From assembly GCF_004335085.1 (NCBI RefSeq), contig NZ_RQRS01000022.1, forward strand, positions 1 to 64,000: DNA of 64,000 nt, given 5' to 3'. This stretch comes from Pedobacter nototheniae (GTDB lineage: Bacteria > Bacteroidota > Bacteroidia > Sphingobacteriales > Sphingobacteriaceae). A model generated the notes under the pieces. It made no database searches and was not told the DNA's origin. It saw only the letters and a list, made by a program, of their open reading frames with translations. Of this stretch, positions 37,901 through 44,930 are shown piece after piece. The stretch's first letter is position 1. Every line of letters begins with the position of its first letter. Position numbers and translations under genes: made by a program.

Positions 37901-37965
37901 AAATGGGCATAAAAGTCGATGAGCCTTTGTTTATACTTATTTATACCGAGAAAACAACTTATTAA
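31909..37965 (+). CDS. Giant RHS/SpvB-like surface protein with DUF5977 repeats
   Basis: 2018 residues with a signal peptide (about 1-28). Residues 40-110 carry the Bacteroidetes RHS start VNPLTGDFTYNTPLMEVPGP and SWVGLGWTLNPGAIARNVNG. Residues 130-300 are unusually Gly/Ser-rich. A long middle part follows, then a carbohydrate-binding-like beta domain (about 1590-1710) and YD-type repeats (YVYDNKNGQLTHIL, YEYDNVGRLIRTY, about 1720-1770). Two DUF5977 repeats lie at about 1780-1905 (YTVPANKYVSSISQADADQK and a second copy), with a terminal beta domain. It has no toxin of its own. It lies 6 bases before the RHS toxin gene, so the two probably form one shell, like the B and C parts of Tc toxins (inference). 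Confidence 0.8.
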   Translation: MIRSRKYIAAFLLLVILSQVSAPTVAFALTSGPTAPEATSFEPVDTTDMVNPLTGDFTYNTPLMEVPGPEGGYPLSLSYHAGIQPNEEASWVGLGWTLNPGAIARNVNGYPDDFKDVNNTIRSYWSGGTTKTVGVDVGIGLGPVSVNFGLEFSQDTYKGFGIGASIGGGFGWYLNSNVGIGVGATVGTSAFGENYAGITGGLSIGKAGTEGIKLGIGVSVNTNFKDVNVGANAGISYSDGNKFSASLLGASISSSGGGVSISAGGGTSSVNSANSGKIQTESSGWSFTIPLPIVSIGISSNYMRYWSDETDNVLTNGSLYAPVIPGDLNNTAYDTYRLLNPNRANIVDNPDPDRLIGGSYPDFDNYSVTAQGLSGNMRPYAYQAVVYKQNTINNDHNNDITARVISSNKQNPTSYGFRFENDFSNSYRQNANAITASNFDFANPKYGNNDGDYGYDNTQNKLAGSKSIQYFTNEQINSSYAKEHGFCNYVRGGYMRNADPLLDKQIGGFMITNASGVTYHYALPAYSGGEQVYTEKISRSEGHTFNNLKKPTKYAYTWFLTAITGPDYVDRNNDGIVNKDDWGYWVKFDYGKWSSYYSWRNPSEGFHKDIDSEFQSVSSGIKDVYYLNTIRTRSHVAVFEKSNRADAKSISEDGLWNNQGDIPMDNVSTVSSLKLSRVYLLKSDDFDALNKSVFYLNNLDLTLDGVASKNYVDNMYLGVSNLLQSKNNVIDDKDILKVYDTFKDKCIRSIRFNYDYSLCNGVPNSYDPNGDRYASQQINTLNYPRIGKLTLLSIENLGRNETSIEPPTEFEYDLDPTLPENSDNIQIINNGSLKQILCSSPDKFEKGDIIKFNFNGRDYYCVFLSRSSNLYTVQYLNATPDVTASGSITAIKTKNPPYNKDAVDIWGMYKSDYNGSTGNENLDRMTTPVSNAAADVWCLRKIKSQLGADINITYEGDDYTKSTLNKSKALIITDFDNESQRAQRSIVCTVVYPNTDIKDYLKEGDKVSLVLLKKELEIQNGRLNTKYSIINSNNYGDQIVTSVNGTRLTIKYTDALYNEIIRKTSRWVYADDNGNTMGLGRIKAGNIGVSNRIDKYYGGGIRVRQIEIDALDGNIKRTKYTYTLPQVNSQSASLSSGATAYEPNLFDIDNVRSWLVNHPPFPDNPNLYVPDSREQINETVKSFRRELYQGMNYLLGIARELPSPGIMYEYVTINDENVTPDGAVTSVAGKTTYQYEVFKDNMIGKKEYSYEESSNTRVINMSLKNYTSRIGNLKRTISYDNNGNKLTEIINHYLHDPIGDDSFETQASNYDLSLLRFNYQGVIQERYGDARTIMENGTPIYKTIMSGRDFYPAIQTGTTQIDYKNGTKIKQENLAFDFYNGLISKTLTTDSYGNRFVNEITPAYRIYAGMGLKISEPINGVRKNMLVQQASSKTTKIGSDNQLLGIVSASAQTWSNDIQVLDPIGLTTTYGQKNIWRKKASYNWLPEGTSVDNLTNPGSFQDYFSGGANNPNWKKTADIKLYNVYSGALEATDINNKYAATKMGYSNSKVTLSGAPARYNEIAFSGAEDMYIKTQDQYIQTGDGEFEGGVRVGNALVTSATAHTGTQSLSLTQLGKGFIYSVLIDKLDPDRRNYIISAWVKPSNGDISEARLFYQIDNGLEVLNRPNFQKQAAGWYLLEMTIPAASITSGILTVGVMNAGRNMFYADDFRFQPLDAVTTAYVYDNKNGQLTHILNNNNLFIKYEYDNVGRLIRTYKEVLGKPNVPLIKEYNYNYAKPIKNNVLTYYNKEQSKGFRKNNCYENTSYEPEEVIYTVPANKYVSSISQADADQKAYNDLATNGQAHANELGGCGSIYWNKAQLSLFQKNDCTASDQVIPTWITLSVPADKYWATSQKKADDRARVDMSQDEANSLTTCLDKNTMLQGEVYINNSLSTSYNDIIIDGIPCQYATGKTQKAITLEPGKHLFKFNLFAGIRSLPIKYKINGVEVKSDPKDNFIEMGIKVDEPLFILIYTEKTTY

Positions 37966-37971
37966 AGTAAT

Positions 37972-40900
37972 ATGAAAAGATACATTTTATTGCTGCTATT
38001 TATTGTTTTGCTTAGTTTGCAAAAAGAAACATATGCACAAAACATAATCAAAAAAGATGCTATTATTTTACCACAGGCACCCGCAACCTCTTACCAGGTT
38101 TCCCCTGGGAAAACGGTTAAAATAATGAGTTCACAATCTGTTACTTTAGCAGCTGGCACATATTTACAGGAAGGTTCAAATGTAACAATTACTATAGGTG
38201 GCTCAATTGTAGACTCTGCACCATCAAACCCTTCTGCAAATAATAATCTGAACTGGGTTAGCACTAAAAGTTACGATGAAGATGGTAATGTGATTGGAGA
38301 AGATAAAAGTTTTTTTGATAAAACGGGTAAGCTTTTACAGAGTCAAGTTAAAAGTTTGTCAGTTGGACATGTATTGGCTAGCCAGCCAGTTTACGACGCT
38401 CAGGCAAGAGCGGCTATTTCAACCCTTTCGGCGCCAACGAATAATTCAGAGTTTAATTACAAAGCAGATTTTGTAATAAATAATGCCGGAGGGATATACA
38501 ACCAGCAAAATTTTGATAAAAGTAAAACCAATTCGCCTGATCCTGTGGGAAATAGTGTTATTGGAACCCTTGGCTGGTACTATAGTAATAACAACACTTT
38601 TGAACAATATGTTCCTGCTACAGGGTATCCTTATTCGAGAAACTCGTTTTTCAATGACGGCTCTGCAACTGCAAAAAATATAGCAGGTGTGGGTGATGAG
38701 TTAAGAATGGGGAAGGGGCATGAGTTATCATCAGGAGATTTCCCGGTTCTAAATGAATTAGATTTTTATAATAGTGTTCGTAAACGTTTTTTTTCTGAAG
38801 CAATTGTGGGAAGCCTTAATAGTTTAACAAAAAATGCTTTACAATCTTATTCAGCAGATCAGAACGGCAGCTCAGAAATAGAAATAACAGATCTATCAGG
38901 TAAATCACTAATGGTTGCCAGAGGCGATGCTAATGGAGTTTTAAGCATTAATAATAGTACATTTATTAGTGCCGCTGGTAATAAGTATGTTGATAACATT
39001 ACTACAGGAGATATGTTTGGATATGGCGGTCCTACCTATTTTTCAATAAATTCAAAATATAATGTTAAGGTTATTTATGACAATGGTAACACGCTTTACG
39101 AAGGGATTGGAAATAATTTTGTAGTTCCTCCATACTCTTATAGCACTAAGTATATTGTTAGCTCCGATAACCCCTTTAATATTTCTGTACATTCTCCTGC
39201 TAAAGTAGTAGAAAGTGATATCAGTAGTATTCATTATTTTCGTTTATTGCAGGCATCAAATGTTACGATAACCGGAAGCTATGAACTTTATGATATGAAT
39301 ACTGAAACTGAGGTATTGGCAGGTTTTTTACCAGCGGGGTATTATAAAGTACGTGCCTTAAGCGAAAATGTTAATATTAATTATACAAACAAGCTATCAG
39401 ATATTTCCTTTGTTTTTTACAATCAAAAAGGAGAAGTTTTAGCCAGCATAGCACCAGAAGGGGTTAAGGCATTGCTTACAAATGGTATTGATAATTATTC
39501 CAGTTTGGCCAATGTTCCTTTTGTAAATACCTTTGAATATGATTTACAAGGGCGGTTAATTGCCTCAAAAAGCGTGGATGCGGGAAGAACAGAATTTATA
39601 TATCGCAAGGATGGTAATATTCGCTTTAGCCAAAATGCAGAACAACGCAAAACTGGCCGCTTTTCTTATACCAATTACGATCGTTGGGATAGACCTTTTG
39701 AATCTGGTGAATATTTGCCAGGAGATGTTAATTTTGACTCAGCTAAAACCAATGTAGCACTACAGGAAAACAGTTCGGCAAATGGCGGTTTAACAGGAGG
39801 AACAAGACAAAGCCAAATTATTAGCCATTATGATTTGCCAGATCAAAGCCATGGTTTAGCTGCGTATGTACAAGATGAGGCTTTTTTAAAAGGAGCTGTT
39901 AGCTGGACAGAAAATGGAAATGCTAAAAGCTGGTATAATTATGATGAGCAAGGACGATTAAAATGGTTAATTAAAAGCATTAATGGCTTAGGTATTAAAA
40001 CCATTAATTATAATTATAATGGAACTGGCCAGGTTGCTACCGTAGATTATCAAAAAGAAAATGCAACAGAACGTTTTGTGCATCATTATGAATACGATGC
40101 TGATTTACGCTTAAACACAGTTTATACCAGTTTAGATGGCGTTAATAAACTATTACAGGCACAATATTATTATTATTTGCATGGCCCGTTGAAAAGGGTA
40201 GAACTTGCTGATCATTTGCAGGGCATCGATTATACCTACACCGCTCAAGGGTTGCTAAAAGCGATTAACCACCCTGATGGGGCAACAGACCCCGGTAAGG
40301 ACGGAACACAGAATGGCTTTGCCCCCGATGCTTTTAGCATGACACTGGAATATTTTAACGGCGATTTTAGCAGAGCAGGTACCAATATTAATAGTCTTAA
40401 TCCTAATACCAATAAACCTTATTACAATGGAAACATTACTGCCCAAAGCTGGAAGAGTTTAAAACCTAATGCAATTATTGCTACATATGGGCAAGGGGTA
40501 AATAACCCTGCCATGTACACTTACGAGTATGATGAAAAATACCAGTTTAATAACAATAAATTTGGTAATCCAAACTTTACCAGCAATACTTTTAATGAAC
40601 AGCAAAGTGCCAACCGCGAGCATGGGTTAACCTACGATGCAAATGGAAATATTCAAAGCCTGAATAGAAACAATGCTTCAGGCTCTCAATTAAGTTTAAA
40701 CTACCATTATCAAGCAAATACAAATAAACTGCAAAGTGTAGATAATTACGCCAGCTACAGTTATGATGAACTGGGCCAAATGGTTGGGCAGCAACGGGCA
40801 AACGGACAGGGTTATTATGTAACGTATAATGTAAGTGGTAAAGTTGATGCCATTTATACCGATGCAGCCAAAACTCAATTAAGGCTAAGCTTTGCTTATG

Positions 40901-42051
40901 ATGAAGCTGGCAACCGTATTGGTAAAACCGATCATACTCAAAATGTAACTACTTATTATGTATATGATATGGCCGGAAAGGTTTTATCAATATATGATAA
41001 CAATGGAACTGGCCTTACGCAAAAAGAAGTACCCGTATATGCAACTGAACGATTGGGTACTTACACCAGGTTAAACAATAACTATCAGTACGAACTAACT
41101 GATAATTTGGGTAATGTTAGGGTAGTACTGAATCGAAATAAAACCAGTAATGGCCAGGCAGATATAGTTTACTATTCTGATTATTATCCATTTGGTTCTG
41201 CATTAACATTGGCCAATAACGATTACCGTTATGGCTACCAAGGGCAATATGCCGAGTTAGATAAAGAAACAGGTTGGAACAATTTTGATTTAAGAATGTA
41301 CGACCCTGCAATTGGGCGCTGGATGAGTACAGACCCTATGGGGCAATATGCTTCACCATATGTTGGAATGGGTAATAATCCTGTAGATCATGTAGATCCA
41401 GACGGAGGTGAGGATGGGCCTGGGCCAGAAAAAACTTATAAAGCTACAGGTAAAGCGCTGGAGGTTACCATTACAGGAAAACGGATGGGAGTTTGGGATA
41501 GGATGGCCTTTAGATCAGGTGCGGGCTTAGATAAGTACAAATACTCTAATGGAGGGACAGATTACGAGGCGATGAATTTTAGCAATACCTACGCTTCGAT
41601 GAAAAAACCTAAAGACTTGCAGTGGTATTTGATTGAAGCTGCCATGTGGGCGGATGGTGCAGAAGGTCTTTATTTGGGGGGTAAGTTTCTTTATAAAGGC
41701 GGAGGCTATTTGGCCAAAAGGTATTTTGCTCGTAAAATTGGTGTCGAACTTGTCGAAGTTGCCGCTAAGGGGGGGACAACTGTTTTTAGGGCTGTTGATG
41801 CTGTAGAAGGAAGTATTATAAAAAGCACAGGTAGGTTTTCGTTACAAGAAGGAGGAGTAGAAGCGAAATATTTTGCAAAATCTCTTGAGGATGCACATTG
41901 GTATGGGCAAAGGCTTTATCCTAATGGTTATTCAATCATACAAGGAACAGTAAAATCCCCAGTTAATGCAGCTCAACATTGGTTTCCACACGTAGATATT
42001 GGAGCATATGTTTTCCCTAAAGAAACATTGCCTTATATAATCCCTCATTAA
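37972..42051 (+). CDS. RHS repeat protein with C-terminal toxin
   Basis: 1359 residues: signal peptide 1-22 (ETYAQ), a DUF6443-like N-terminal region, then YD/RHS repeats from about 520 (YDLQGRLIAS, YDEQGRLKWL, YDELGQMVGQ). The RHS core lies at about 1040-1146 (DNLGNVRVVLNR, YYPFGSAL, NFDLRMYDPAIGRWMSTDP, GNNPVDHVDPDGG). Residues 1147-1268 are a linker region shared with orphan cassette 3, and about 1269-1359 are the variable toxin tip. The tip has TTVFRAVDAVEG, KYFAKSLEDAHWYGQ and YSIIQGTVKSP, faintly like an ADP-ribosyltransferase fold, which is unproven. The C-terminus carries no T9SS sorting domain and no VgrG/PAAR genes are near, so the final export step is unknown. Confidence 0.85.
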   Translation: MKRYILLLLFIVLLSLQKETYAQNIIKKDAIILPQAPATSYQVSPGKTVKIMSSQSVTLAAGTYLQEGSNVTITIGGSIVDSAPSNPSANNNLNWVSTKSYDEDGNVIGEDKSFFDKTGKLLQSQVKSLSVGHVLASQPVYDAQARAAISTLSAPTNNSEFNYKADFVINNAGGIYNQQNFDKSKTNSPDPVGNSVIGTLGWYYSNNNTFEQYVPATGYPYSRNSFFNDGSATAKNIAGVGDELRMGKGHELSSGDFPVLNELDFYNSVRKRFFSEAIVGSLNSLTKNALQSYSADQNGSSEIEITDLSGKSLMVARGDANGVLSINNSTFISAAGNKYVDNITTGDMFGYGGPTYFSINSKYNVKVIYDNGNTLYEGIGNNFVVPPYSYSTKYIVSSDNPFNISVHSPAKVVESDISSIHYFRLLQASNVTITGSYELYDMNTETEVLAGFLPAGYYKVRALSENVNINYTNKLSDISFVFYNQKGEVLASIAPEGVKALLTNGIDNYSSLANVPFVNTFEYDLQGRLIASKSVDAGRTEFIYRKDGNIRFSQNAEQRKTGRFSYTNYDRWDRPFESGEYLPGDVNFDSAKTNVALQENSSANGGLTGGTRQSQIISHYDLPDQSHGLAAYVQDEAFLKGAVSWTENGNAKSWYNYDEQGRLKWLIKSINGLGIKTINYNYNGTGQVATVDYQKENATERFVHHYEYDADLRLNTVYTSLDGVNKLLQAQYYYYLHGPLKRVELADHLQGIDYTYTAQGLLKAINHPDGATDPGKDGTQNGFAPDAFSMTLEYFNGDFSRAGTNINSLNPNTNKPYYNGNITAQSWKSLKPNAIIATYGQGVNNPAMYTYEYDEKYQFNNNKFGNPNFTSNTFNEQQSANREHGLTYDANGNIQSLNRNNASGSQLSLNYHYQANTNKLQSVDNYASYSYDELGQMVGQQRANGQGYYVTYNVSGKVDAIYTDAAKTQLRLSFAYDEAGNRIGKTDHTQNVTTYYVYDMAGKVLSIYDNNGTGLTQKEVPVYATERLGTYTRLNNNYQYELTDNLGNVRVVLNRNKTSNGQADIVYYSDYYPFGSALTLANNDYRYGYQGQYAELDKETGWNNFDLRMYDPAIGRWMSTDPMGQYASPYVGMGNNPVDHVDPDGGEDGPGPEKTYKATGKALEVTITGKRMGVWDRMAFRSGAGLDKYKYSNGGTDYEAMNFSNTYASMKKPKDLQWYLIEAAMWADGAEGLYLGGKFLYKGGGYLAKRYFARKIGVELVEVAAKGGTTVFRAVDAVEGSIIKSTGRFSLQEGGVEAKYFAKSLEDAHWYGQRLYPNGYSIIQGTVKSPVNAAQHWFPHVDIGAYVFPKETLPYIIPH
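41245..41423 (+). repeat. RHS core repeat, copy 1 (in the full-length gene)
   Basis: 179 bases encoding QYAELDKETGWNN through the GRWMSTDP motif to DPDGGEDG. The same segment recurs at 43800-43978 with one change. Its second half plus the following bases (41341-41487) recur without change at 45033-45179. Confidence 0.95.
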
Positions 42052-42058
42052 TATTATT

Positions 42059-42373
42059 ATGCTTACAGAAAACAGAAAATATAATTTTGTTGGCGAATTA
42101 ACCTTGCATAAAAGCCGAGTTTTGAATGCACCACACCAACCTAAGGACGATAAAGTAAATTGGCTTTTCCTAAACACGGGAGAGCGGCAATTTAGTTTTG
42201 TTTATAAAATAGAAAATCCATTAGGAGCGAATTATGAAATGCCTTTTAAAGCTAACTTAGCATTTACCATGATAGAAGCTGTAGAAGATATTATTCAGCT
42301 AAACCATAGTTATGAAGTTTTAAGAGGGCAGGAAAGTATCGGTACAGTAAAGTTAATTAGTGCTTTAGGATAA
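42059..42373 (+). CDS. Putative immunity protein for the RHS toxin, EF-Tu domain III-like
   Basis: A 104-residue cytoplasmic protein starting 7 bases after the toxin stop, the position of immunity genes. Its layout resembles the last domain of EF-Tu: NFVGELTLHKS against FKAEIYVLSK, and YEVLRGQESIGTVKLI against FAIREGGRTVGAGQVT. So a small beta-barrel is likely. Whether it copies EF-Tu to neutralise the toxin or merely shares the fold is open. It has no signal peptide. The MITE-like element begins 15 bases after its stop and ends the operon. Confidence 0.6.
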   Translation: MLTENRKYNFVGELTLHKSRVLNAPHQPKDDKVNWLFLNTGERQFSFVYKIENPLGANYEMPFKANLAFTMIEAVEDIIQLNHSYEVLRGQESIGTVKLISALG

Positions 42374-42388
42374 TATTGAAAAGAGTGT

Positions 42389-42586
42389 AAAAGAGGCTGT
42401 ATCATAAGTCAAAATGAAAACTCAAAGACAGAATTTAATTTTGACAACCTCTATCTATGTACCTGCAACAAACAAAAATCAACAATTTTCCCTATGAAAA
42501 TTGTTGATTTTTGTTTAAAAGACAGCTACTTTGAAATTTAATTTGGTGACAAATCGCCAAAAATGACTTATGAGACAACCTCTTTT
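42389..42586. mobile_element. 198-bp MITE-like element with terminal inverted repeats
   Basis: The first 23 bases (AAAAGAGGCTGTATC...) match the reverse complement of the last 23 at 21 positions. The inside has no gene but holds a perfect 21-bp hairpin (42470-42490 with 42496-42516, loop CCTAT). Ends of the type GAGGCTGTCTCAT are common in IS families of Bacteroidetes, so it may be moved by a transposase encoded elsewhere. I cannot fix a target-site duplication. The reading frame to its right has lost its start. Confidence 0.75.
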
Positions 42587-42590
42587 ATAA

Positions 42591-43187
42591 AGCTGCAATA
42601 TTTTTATTGAAAAAATCTTTGAACTTCTTTTTTGTGAGCATGGTCTCAATCATACCAAAGAAATAGAAAATGGAAATGCTTTTTATGACGTTGAATATAG
42701 AGATTCTAAAAGAGTCATTTCTGTGTCTTATGAAAATATTGAAGATTATTTACAAGTGATAGTATTCAAACTGAAAAATGGGCAACTCCCTGATTATGAT
42801 GATAAAATACACACCCTGCATTTAAGCGAATTAAATAAAACTATTCACCCTCAAATTGATAAAAAGGAAGTGGAAGAAAATAATGTATTATTTGATAAGT
42901 TTGGAACTAAGGATAGTTTAGAGAGAAAATTGCTAAAGTTTGCAAGGGAATTAAGATTGAGTAATACAGGAAAAGTATATGGTACTTTAAAACTAACACT
43001 TACGAATGCAGGTACGGGAGCTGTTCATCTTGGAGGGCAAACGTATATGGATGAATACGATTATAAAATGGATGGGCGGATTTTCAGGGATTTTGCTGCT
43101 TGGGTGGGAAGACCTGGTGGAGAGAATGCTGGGAAAAATTTCTTGATTTATGGATATGGCCAAGCCAAAGTGCCGGTTAAAAAATAG
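42591..43187 (+). pseudogene. 5'-truncated cassette gene (immunity-like part joined to a toxin tail)
   Basis: An open frame runs from 42591, just after a TAA at 42588 next to the MITE-like element. It encodes meaningful protein from its first codons (NIFIEKIFELLFCEHGLN) but has no ATG; the first usable start is GTG at 42723. The first two thirds read like an immunity protein (YENIEDYLQVIVFKLKNGQ, LPDYDD, LKFARELRL). The last 60 residues (TNAGTGAVHLGG, YDYKMDGRIFRDFAAWVG) look like the end of an RHS toxin. So it may be both truncated and chimeric. Interpretation uncertain; the next gene may be its immunity partner. Confidence 0.55.
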
Positions 43188-43192
43188 CGGTT

Positions 43193-43708
43193 ATGAAGAA
43201 AGTATTATTAGGTGTTTTGTTTATAGTAGTTATAATAGCTTCATATTTGGTTTATGATGAATTGTCATTTAGTCCTTTGAAAGAAAAGGATTTTAAAACA
43301 TTATTTAAAGGATATATTGGACAACCCAAAAAGATTTGCAGTAAGGATTTTCTCGGTATGAGCTCACACGGAGAATTGTTTGAAATCTATTTATACAGGA
43401 TGAACAATGCCTTAATCAATAATGATTTTCCAAAGCTTACAGAATGGGAGCATAACAAAATTACTAATGAGACAATTGTTGGTAAATGGAAGAATTGCCC
43501 TCTTGATTATCAAACAATAGAACTGTATAAGTTTACATTAATCTCCAACAATCTTGACGATGTGAAATGTTGTAATTCTTTTAACAAAGAAATATTAAAC
43601 CCGAAAAATTATTATAGTTTTGTTCACTTTAATGGTTTGGAGCAGTATTTTCTAATTTACTGCACTGATAGTCAAGAATTGTACTACATAAGAAGAAAAG
43701 GATTTTAG
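43193..43708 (+). CDS. Membrane-anchored hypothetical protein, possible immunity protein
   Basis: 171 residues with one N-terminal membrane segment (4-20, VLLGVLFIVVIIASYLV). The rest is a soluble domain containing four cysteines (CSKDFLG, KNCPL, KCCNS, YCTDS). It starts 5 bases after the truncated cassette gene and ends about 90 bases before the next RHS core repeat, the position of an immunity gene. No family recognised. A membrane-bound immunity protein would fit a toxin acting on the membrane or periplasm, but this is inference from position. Confidence 0.45.
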   Translation: MKKVLLGVLFIVVIIASYLVYDELSFSPLKEKDFKTLFKGYIGQPKKICSKDFLGMSSHGELFEIYLYRMNNALINNDFPKLTEWEHNKITNETIVGKWKNCPLDYQTIELYKFTLISNNLDDVKCCNSFNKEILNPKNYYSFVHFNGLEQYFLIYCTDSQELYYIRRKGF

Positions 43709-43799
43709 CAAAAAATGGAATTGATCAATCCATGCTGTTCGGCATGTTCCGCAAGGCATGGCGAATTAGCGATAAAAAGGGTTCTCTGAACCCAAAAGC

Positions 43800-43978
43800 C
43801 AATATGCCGAGTTAGATAAAGAAACAGGTTGGAACAATTTTGATTTAAGAATGTACGACCCTGCAATTGGGCGCTGGATGAGTACAGACCCTATGGGGCA
43901 ATATGCTTCACCATATGTTGGAATGGGTAATAATCCTGTAGATCGTGTAGATCCAGACGGAGGTGAGGATGGGCCTGG
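43800..43978 (+). repeat. RHS core repeat, copy 2 (orphan)
   Basis: 178 of 179 bases agree with 41245-41423; the one change turns His to Arg in PVDHVDPD. Identity begins abruptly after an unrelated structured linker and ends abruptly in the Gly codon before the unique tip. Confidence 0.95.
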
Positions 43979-44495
43979 AAAGCCAAAACCTATTGTGAAT
44001 TGGAAAGATTTTGATACTTCTAAAATGTCTGTAGGTTTAAATGAGGTTACAATTTATGGTTTTAGACCTCAAGCTACTATTCGAGCAAAAGAGTTTAATT
44101 TATGGGATAAGTGGGCAATGAATGAGAATTTCTTTTCAAAAATGGCCTACAATATGATTGACGCTCCTTATGTAACTTATACACAGATATTCTCTATGGA
44201 TAAAGGAGCTAGGCACTTGGATCAAACTTCTGTTAGTTATAATGATAGAATAAGCTCGGGAATTAATACATTATTTATGATAGTTCCTGTAGGTAATATG
44301 ACACAGTTAGTTCCTAAGATTAATGTTACCCAATTTTCCGTACTCACAAAAGGAACATTTGTTGCTAAGCTTGCTCCAGCAACTCGTGGTATACTAACAA
44401 TAGCAATAAATAAAGCAACAGGATTGGTCACAGGAATTCAATTTGCTAAGGTATCTGCTAATACTACAAAAAAGATTGTTTCAGACAAAAAATAA
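43851..44495 (+). CDS. Orphan RHS C-terminal cassette 2
   Basis: The frame opens inside the RHS core (MYDPAIGRWMSTDPMGQY) and runs 214 residues. Upstream the core continues in frame to 43800 but a TAA at 43773 and the lack of a start make it a start-less orphan. The ATG at 43851 is only the first internal Met. After GGEDGPG the sequence is unique: KPIVNWKDFDTSK, VGLNEVTIYGFRPQ, and a hydrophobic patch (INTLFMIVPVGN). The end is basic (KIVSDKK). No toxin family recognised. Such orphan tips can be switched into the main RHS gene by recombination in the core. A small membrane protein follows, probably its immunity partner. Confidence 0.6.
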   Translation: MYDPAIGRWMSTDPMGQYASPYVGMGNNPVDRVDPDGGEDGPGKPKPIVNWKDFDTSKMSVGLNEVTIYGFRPQATIRAKEFNLWDKWAMNENFFSKMAYNMIDAPYVTYTQIFSMDKGARHLDQTSVSYNDRISSGINTLFMIVPVGNMTQLVPKINVTQFSVLTKGTFVAKLAPATRGILTIAINKATGLVTGIQFAKVSANTTKKIVSDKK

Positions 44496-44513
44496 ATAAT
44501 ATATAAAAGAAAA

Positions 44514-44741
44514 ATGAGTGTTCTTTATGAAATAGTTTCAATTGTAATTGGTAGATGGATTTTAGGAAGTATTGGTTTTTTTATGAAAAAAATGTATTAT
44601 TTTTTAATCGGTTCTAAATACGAAAGAAAAAAGGTAAAATCAAAATCAGACGATATTATTGATATGGAAGAATTTAGTAATCGTATTATTGGTCTTTTAA
44701 CATTGTTTGCGGCCTTTATAATTGCTGATATCTTTTTCTGA
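44514..44741 (+). CDS. Small two-helix membrane protein, possible immunity of cassette 2
   Basis: 75 residues with a likely membrane stretch at 3-30 (VSIVIGRWILGSIGFFM...YYFLIG), a charged middle (KYERKKVKSKSDDI) and a second segment at 56-75 (IIGLLTLFAAFIIADIFF). It starts 18 bases after cassette 2. Membrane immunity proteins commonly protect against pore-forming or lipid-attacking toxins; here this is a suggestion from position only. No known family. Confidence 0.45.
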   Translation: MSVLYEIVSIVIGRWILGSIGFFMKKMYYFLIGSKYERKKVKSKSDDIIDMEEFSNRIIGLLTLFAAFIIADIFF

Positions 44742-44819
44742 TTTTAAATTATTAATGTAAATTAAGGGTTGAAAAATTAATTTTAAATCCCCTGCTGTTC
44801 CACTGCGTGTTTTAGTCGG

Positions 44820-44842
44820 TTCGCTGGTGCGAGTCTGTGGCT
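44820..44842. repeat. Structured linker before cassette 3
   Basis: A hairpin-forming stretch (GCTGGTGCGAG with CTCGTACC, one mismatch) in the linker between the membrane protein and cassette 3. The linker before cassette 2 (43726-43792) also starts with GCTGTTC and forms hairpins, so both linkers may share an origin. Confidence 0.35.
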
Positions 44843-44930
44843 CGTACCCAAATAGTAGAAAAAATGGGTAAACATTTTGAAAACACAAACAAGGTAGTAG
44901 CTTTACAGTTAAGAATGTTCTTTATGCAGC

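Noticed and set aside
42470..42516. 21-bp perfect hairpin as an independent terminator
   Set aside because: It lies inside the MITE-like element and lacks a distinct T-run beyond its own arm, so it is described as part of the element.
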